From: Flavobacteriaceae bacterium
GTDB lineage: Bacteria > Bacteroidota > Bacteroidia > Flavobacteriales > Flavobacteriaceae
DNA: 9,209 nt
Direction: 5' to 3'
NCBI GenBank assembly: GCA_030618945.1
Contig: JAUXCI010000090.1
Coordinates: 1 to 9,209 of the forward strand
Shown: one piece after another, positions 6,049 to 9,209 of the stretch
Layout: each line of letters begins with the position of its first letter
Position numbering within the stretch: the first letter of the stretch is position 1
Made by a program: the position numbers and the translations under genes
The notes under the pieces: model-generated
The model's input: the letters and a program-made list of their open reading frames with translations, nothing else
Told to the model about the DNA's origin: nothing
The model's database searches: none

Positions 6049-6861
6049 ATGGCTTTATTTAAAAAAGATGTCTTCGGAAATAGTCTTTTTATCAAAAAAA
6101 ACTTGATTCGGTTATTGGGTTTGTTTTCACATAGGAGGTATCGTGGATTCAACGAATTAAAAATTGATGGATCCGAAATCATTCGTGATCTCCCTCACAA
6201 TAATGTATTATTTGTTGCAAATCATCAAACGTATTTTGCCGATGTAGCCGCTATGCTACATGTGTTTAACGCCGCATTGAGTGGAAGGGTTGATACTATT
6301 AAAGACGTAGGTTATTTATGGCAACCTAAAATGAACATATATTTTGTCGCCGCAAAGGAAACCATGAGGGCTGGTATTCTTCCAAAAATCATGGCCTATG
6401 GAGGTTCAATTTCCATCGAACGGACCTGGAGAGAAAAAGGCAAAGATGTTAACAAAAAAGTGAAGTTGTCGGACGTTTCAAATATCACAACCGCTTTGAA
6501 AGATGGATGGGTAATTACCTTTCCACAAGGAACCACTACACCTTTTAAACCAATAAGAAGAGGGACCGCACATATCATCAGACAGAACAAACCCATAGTG
6601 ATTCCTATTGTTATAGATGGTTTTAGAAGGTCATTTGACAAAAGAGGTTTAATGATTAAGAAAAGAGGTATCCTGCAATCAATAGTAATTAAAAAACCTA
6701 TGGAAATTGATTACGAAAATGACAGCATCGAAGATATCGTTAAAAGCCTTCAATATGCCATTGAACAGCATCCTTCCTTTTTAAAGGTTACTAAAGTAGA
6801 AGATTACGAGAAAAGTGAGAAGGAGCTCAATAAAAAAAGAGAGTTTTGGGACATGTACTAA
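6049..6861 (+). CDS. Lysophospholipid (1-acylglycerol-3-phosphate) acyltransferase-like protein, PlsC family
   Basis: A 270-residue protein of the PlsC-like acyltransferase family, which moves acyl chains to lysophospholipids or related glycerol- or ornithine-lipid acceptors at the inner face of the cytoplasmic membrane. Family blocks are VLFVANHQTYFAD (53-65) with the catalytic histidine H59, a middle block GGSISIERTWR (118-128) and TFPQGTTTPF (157-166), which stands where the family has FPEGTR, then a region rich in Ile/Val, KPIVIPIVIDGFRR (181-194). The spacing from H59 to D65 is H-x5-D, whereas the textbook motif is H-x4-D, and FPQGT has Q in place of E. I recall similar NHQTYFAD and FPQGTT wording in Bacteroidota proteins, so these may be lineage features and not defects. 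No strong membrane helix is seen. The C-terminal tail is lysine- and glutamate-rich. The acyl acceptor cannot be told from sequence. Confidence 0.85.
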   Translation: MALFKKDVFGNSLFIKKNLIRLLGLFSHRRYRGFNELKIDGSEIIRDLPHNNVLFVANHQTYFADVAAMLHVFNAALSGRVDTIKDVGYLWQPKMNIYFVAAKETMRAGILPKIMAYGGSISIERTWREKGKDVNKKVKLSDVSNITTALKDGWVITFPQGTTTPFKPIRRGTAHIIRQNKPIVIPIVIDGFRRSFDKRGLMIKKRGILQSIVIKKPMEIDYENDSIEDIVKSLQYAIEQHPSFLKVTKVEDYEKSEKELNKKREFWDMY

Positions 6862-6867
6862 AAAATA

Positions 6868-6887
6868 CGTCCATCACCTGATGGACG
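6868..6887. terminator. Bidirectional intrinsic terminator between the acyltransferase and dps
   Basis: CGTCCATC (6868-6875), loop ACCT, and GATGGACG (6880-6887) form a perfect 8-bp, GC-rich stem. An A-rich stretch at 6859-6867 becomes TATTTTTTAG after the stem on the minus strand, so it ends dps transcription well. On the plus strand the stem is followed by the weaker CATTTAAATTTG. It lies in the 41-base gap between two converging stop codons. Confidence 0.85.
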
Positions 6888-6902
6888 CATTTAAATTTGT
6901 TA

Positions 6903-7373
6903 TTATCCCAACCAAGCCTTCATCATCCAGATTGTTTTTTCTTGTTCAGCAATAAAATCACTCATCATTGAATTGGTACCCTCATCATTAGCTTCATCTG
7001 ATTCGTTTAAAATCTTTCTTTCAATTTCAATCAATTTGGATAAGGATTCTACGATCAAATCCACCGATGCTCTATCATTTGAAATATTCTTTCCTACTGG
7101 AACCTTTGCTAATTCTACATAATCTGTAAAGCTATGCAATGGCGTTCCTTCTAATGTCAAAATTCTCTCAGCAATCATATCAATTTTCTCCTGTGCATCC
7201 GTATACAACTCCTCGAATTTTAAATGTAATTCAAAAAAAGATTTTCCTTTAATGTTCCAATGCAATCCTCTTAAACTTTGATAATAAACCTGAAAATTTG
7301 ATAGTAATTCATTTAAATATAAGTTTAAAATTTTTACTTTATCACTATCTAATCCTAAAATTGTATTCTTCAT
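6903..7373 (-). CDS. dps: Dps family DNA-binding ferritin-like protein
   Basis: A 156-residue protein of the Dps/ferritin-like family, which forms dodecameric cages, oxidises ferrous iron with hydrogen peroxide and stores it, and in some cases coats DNA, protecting cells from hydroxyl radical. The ferroxidase ligands are all present and correctly spaced: H38 (LHWNIKG, 37-43), H50 (FFELH), D65 and E69 (KIDMIAERI, 63-71). The 12-15-4 residue spacing matches known Dps proteins. The N-terminus is short and not strongly basic, so DNA binding by a tail is not evident. It diverges from oxyR across 104 bases, which strongly suggests peroxide control by OxyR; that regulation is inference. A minus-strand TATTTTTG (7468-7461) fits TAnnTTTG, but no -33 TTTG is found at the right distance. 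Confidence 0.95.
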   Translation of the reverse strand: MKNTILGLDSDKVKILNLYLNELLSNFQVYYQSLRGLHWNIKGKSFFELHLKFEELYTDAQEKIDMIAERILTLEGTPLHSFTDYVELAKVPVGKNISNDRASVDLIVESLSKLIEIERKILNESDEANDEGTNSMMSDFIAEQEKTIWMMKAWLG

Positions 7374-7477
7374 TATATTGTGTTTTTAAATTCACCACAA
7401 ATTTCGTCAAAAAAGGTTTTTTATTTTAATCAATTTCATCGATAGTTTTAATATATTTATCAAAAATATTTATACCT
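7374..7477. promoter_or_regulatory. Shared dps/oxyR control region, possible OxyR site
   Basis: A 104-base AT-rich gap between divergent dps and oxyR. GATA (7441-7444) and TATC (7458-7461) form an imperfect, LysR-site-like dyad with 13 bases between them, placed just before oxyR. TATATTTA (7452-7459) matches seven of eight positions of the -7 consensus for oxyR, and TATTTTTG (7468-7461, minus) matches all eight for dps. The full E. coli ATAG-type OxyR site is not seen. Binding sites in Bacteroidota are poorly known, so this is a location guess. Confidence 0.35.
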
Positions 7478-8431
7478 ATGACGATTACTCAGTTAAAATA
7501 TTTACTAGCCGTTGCTGAATACAAAAACTTTACAATTGCGGCCGAACATAGCTTTGTAACCCAACCCACCTTATCCATGCAGATTCAAAAACTGGAAGAT
7601 GAGTTGTCAATTACAATTTTCAACAGAAAAAAGAAGCCAATCGAGCTGACTTCAATAGGAGAAAAAATTATCCGTCAGGCAAAACTTATTGTCGATGAAA
7701 GCAATCGAATTAATGATATCGTAGATCAACAAAAGGGTTTTATTGGAGGGGAATTTAAACTGGGTATCATACCCACCATTATGCCTACCCTCTTACCTTT
7801 TTTCTTAAAAAATTTCTTAAAAAAATACCCGAAAGTCAAACTGATCATCGAGGAATTGACCACTGAGCAAATCATCAAAAAACTAAGTGAAGGTTATCTC
7901 GATGTTGGCATAGCTGCAACGCCATTAGAAAATGAGGCCATAAAAGAAAGACCCTTGTATTACGAGCCTTTTGTCGGATTTATTTCAAACGACCATCGTC
8001 TTTTTAATTCGGAGAAAATTTCAGAGGAGGACCTGGATATAAATGATGTACTTCTTTTGGAGGACGGGCATTGTTTTAAAAACAGCGTAATCAATATTTG
8101 CCAGAATAAAAACCACACAAATCATCATCAATTCCAGCTTGAAAGCGGAAGTATCAATACATTGATCAAATTGAGTAAAGAAGGATTAGGTATGACACTA
8201 ATTCCTTATTTACACACCTTAGAGCTTTCTGAACAGGACAAAAAATTATTAAGAGAATTCTCAAATACTGTGCCGGCAAGAGAAGTGAGTATAATATACC
8301 ATAAATCACAATTAAAAATCCAACTTATAGAAGCCTTAAAAAACACAATAGACGGAGTTATTAGAGGAGCAATAAGTTTTCACGACGTGAAAATTATCAG
8401 TCCACTGAATAAGAAAACAGTTGAAGCCTAA
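7478..8431 (+). CDS. oxyR: Hydrogen-peroxide sensing LysR-type regulator OxyR
   Basis: A 317-residue LysR-type regulator: winged helix-turn-helix at about 1-60 (QLKYLLAVAEYKNFTIAA, 5-22, then the recognition region QPTLSMQIQKLEDEL, 29-43) and a periplasmic-binding-like sensor domain from about 90. The peroxide-sensing site is clear: GHC with C199, and C208 eight residues later (LLEDGHCFKNSVINIC), exactly the spacing and, by numbering, the same positions as the E. coli pair that forms a disulfide on oxidation. T100 in IIPT also matches a residue reported near the peroxide pocket. This makes OxyR a much better call than a generic LysR regulator. It diverges from dps, a usual OxyR target. Only one base separates its TAA from the converging small gene's stop codon. 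Confidence 0.93.
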   Translation: MTITQLKYLLAVAEYKNFTIAAEHSFVTQPTLSMQIQKLEDELSITIFNRKKKPIELTSIGEKIIRQAKLIVDESNRINDIVDQQKGFIGGEFKLGIIPTIMPTLLPFFLKNFLKKYPKVKLIIEELTTEQIIKKLSEGYLDVGIAATPLENEAIKERPLYYEPFVGFISNDHRLFNSEKISEEDLDINDVLLLEDGHCFKNSVINICQNKNHTNHHQFQLESGSINTLIKLSKEGLGMTLIPYLHTLELSEQDKKLLREFSNTVPAREVSIIYHKSQLKIQLIEALKNTIDGVIRGAISFHDVKIISPLNKKTVEA

Positions 8432-8443
8432 TTTAAGCTTCAA
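8421..8443. terminator. Coding dyad at the oxyR/small-gene junction, likely terminator
   Basis: TTGAAGC (8421-8427) and GCTTCAA (8437-8443) form a perfect 7-bp stem with a nine-base AT-rich loop that contains both stop codons. On the minus strand it is followed by the T-rich CTGTTTTCTTATTC, suiting termination of the small gene. On the plus strand there is no T-run, so use by oxyR is weaker. Confidence 0.5.
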
Positions 8444-8636
8444 TAAGGGCTATGCTCGGATAAAGATCTGGTTTATTCGCTGTAAATTGCAATAGCCAAA
8501 TTCGCAATTCTTCAATTTCAAAAGGTAATAATCTTTTCACAGCTTTTTTTAATTCCTTACAAAATAATTCTGCATCAAAACTTACTTTTTTCAAAATAGT
8601 TTTGGTGTAATCTAATATTGCTCTTGCCATAAACAT
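8433..8636 (-). CDS. Small helical protein of unknown function (67 residues)
   Basis: I do not recognise a function. The protein is basic and amphipathic, probably two or three helices: LDYTKTILKKVSFDAELFCK (8-27), ELKKAVKRLLPFEIEELRIW (28-47), then a short tail rich in P and Y. One cysteine (C26), no signal peptide or membrane segment. It may be a conserved small protein of Flavobacteriia, since the opening MARAILDYTK looks familiar, but I cannot confirm this. Two ATGs are possible: 8636 (MFMARA) and 8630 (MARA). The first is preferred because it has a run of A bases just before it (TATAAAAAAAATG), the usual context here; the second would give 65 residues. Its tail overlaps the shared dyad with oxyR. 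Codon use resembles the neighbours, so it is probably a true gene. Confidence 0.68.
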   Translation of the reverse strand: MFMARAILDYTKTILKKVSFDAELFCKELKKAVKRLLPFEIEELRIWLLQFTANKPDLYPSIALIEA

Positions 8637-8730
8637 TTTTTTTATAAAATATACAACGGGTATTTAGGAACATTTATTACAAAGTAAAACATTTTTTTTA
8701 CTTAAGCACATTTTTACATAAATAAATATA

Positions 8731-9003
8731 TCAAACGCTTATTTTTTTTATATCACTCAATAACTTTTCAGATTTTTTATTTAGGTCTAATCGCAGTTCT
8801 TTAACATGCGCTTTATAATTTTCTACATCGCTCTGATGAAGTTTTTGAATCAAGCCATCAAAGGTACTAATAGCCTCATCTATAATTTTTTCAGCCTTTG
8901 CATGAACCTTATCATCTGCAGTTAACTGACATTCATAACACCTTTCTATTACTTCTGACAATACGTCGTTTATCTCTTTTTTAAATAATCTAATACTAGC
9001 CAT
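8731..9003 (-). CDS. Small helical protein of unknown function (90 residues)
   Basis: I do not recognise a function. The protein is almost wholly predicted helix with alternating acidic and lysine residues: MASIRLFKKEINDVLSEVIE (1-20), then C22-x-x-C25 (RCYECQL), AEKIIDEAISTFDGLIQKLH (37-56) and a C-terminal coiled-coil-like stretch (64-87) ending KKISV. No signal peptide or membrane segment. The CxxC pair could bind metal or form a disulfide but is not embedded in a known fold. The opening recalls conserved small flavobacterial proteins, which I cannot verify. The start is the only reasonable ATG, with an A-rich run before it (ATCAAAAAATATG). It is 56 bases downstream of the gene cut by the right edge, on the same strand, so the two may share a transcript. 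The preceding gap (8637-8730) holds only AT-rich sequence. Confidence 0.65.
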   Translation of the reverse strand: MASIRLFKKEINDVLSEVIERCYECQLTADDKVHAKAEKIIDEAISTFDGLIQKLHQSDVENYKAHVKELRLDLNKKSEKLLSDIKKISV

Positions 9004-9047
9004 ATTTTTTGATTTTTGTTAAATATAATTTAAAATAATTCATTTTT

Positions 9048-9062
9048 TAAGCCTTTGGCTTA
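9048..9062. repeat. Short hairpin overlapping the stop codon of the right-edge gene
   Basis: TAAGCC (9048-9053), loop TTT, GGCTTA (9057-9062): a perfect 6-bp stem with three-base loop. On the minus strand it is followed by AAAAAATG, not a T-run, so termination of the upstream gene is doubtful; on the plus strand the T-run precedes it. It may act as an RNA stability hairpin. Confidence 0.3.
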
Positions 9063-9209
9063 CATTAATTCATACATCGATCTCAATTTATCTCTTGTTA
9101 TGGTTTTTTGCCAATCTTTTCCAAGAGCATTCTCCCAAAGTGGAATCAAACTTAATGCCACATTGATCATGGAGGATACATAAAAATTTACATATGCATA
9201 TATGTCACC
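9060..9209 (-). CDS. C-terminal end of an unidentified protein (cut by window edge)
   Basis: Reading inward from the right edge, the frame is open for 49 codons and stops at TAA (9062-9060). The visible end holds a hydrophobic segment, YVNFYVSSMINVALSLIPLW (6-25), followed by a polar tail ENALGKDWQKTITRDKL (26-42) and ending SMYELM. The absence of stops, the charged/hydrophobic alternation and codon use like the neighbours support a real coding end. I cannot assign a family from this piece; the hydrophobic stretch could be a membrane or buried helix. The start and most of the protein lie outside the window. Confidence 0.6.
   Translation of the reverse strand, partial: GDIYAYVNFYVSSMINVALSLIPLWENALGKDWQKTITRDKLRSMYELM

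Noticed and set aside
5976..6182. 68-codon frame on the minus strand across the acyltransferase leader and start
   Set aside because: Overlaps the acyltransferase start region antisense; its composition is what reverse reading of AT-rich coding DNA gives. No promoter or start context supports it.
1..9209. Insertion sequence, CRISPR, tRNA, toxin-antitoxin or phage content
   Set aside because: No transposase, spaced repeats, tRNA cloverleaf, integrase or paired toxin-like genes were seen; composition is even across the window.

Overview
The window (AT-rich, nine complete protein genes, two small unrecognised ones included in a total of ten full ORFs, plus one gene cut at each edge) reads as ordinary chromosomal DNA of a Bacteroidota bacterium, most probably a marine-type Flavobacteriia member. 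The signs are: a stand-alone proline dehydrogenase of the Bacteroidota type next to aroB; bacillithiol genes (bshA and a YtxJ-type bacilliredoxin); a PlsC-like acyltransferase with lineage-style motifs; A-rich stretches rather than clear Shine-Dalgarno sites before start codons; and two good matches to the Bacteroidota promoter pattern TTTG-N19-23-TAnnTTTG. No mobile element, CRISPR array, tRNA, rRNA or prophage was seen, and no gene-free stretch exceeds 200 bases.

Left part (1-2697, minus strand): a tightly packed transcription unit reads proline dehydrogenase, then a membrane-anchored metallophosphoesterase (the stop codon TAA directly abuts the next ATG), then, 8 bases on, a bacilliredoxin cut by the left edge. 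A Bacteroidota-type promoter lies in front of proline dehydrogenase. Facing away from it is aroB (2805-3875, plus), a shikimate-pathway enzyme, which converges on bshA (3894-5027, minus), the first enzyme of bacillithiol synthesis.

Middle part (5028-6861): a 192-base divergent gap with a 12-bp palindrome separates bshA from a CoA-pyrophosphatase-type Nudix hydrolase (5220-5858, plus). A 190-base gap then carries the best promoter in the window and a leader of about 115 bases ahead of a lysophospholipid acyltransferase-like gene (6049-6861, plus). A strong hairpin terminator (6868-6887) serves this gene and the converging dps gene.

Right part (6862-9209): dps (minus) and oxyR (plus) diverge from a shared 104-base control region, a classic peroxide-response pair. 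OxyR keeps both redox cysteines at positions 199 and 208. One base past the oxyR stop codon, a small helical protein gene runs in from the other strand; the two gene ends share a perfect dyad. Further right are a 90-residue helical protein of unknown function and the C-terminal 49 residues of an unidentified protein, both on the minus strand.

Much of the window is linked to thiol redox and peroxide defence (bacilliredoxin, BshA, Dps, OxyR), with proline oxidation as a possible source of oxidant. That theme is an inference from proximity; the genes are in at least four transcription units. I found no convincing new multi-gene system. The most distinctive features are an internal twin-arginine-like motif in the metallophosphoesterase, an H-x5-D active-site spacing in the acyltransferase, and the shared coding dyad at the oxyR end.
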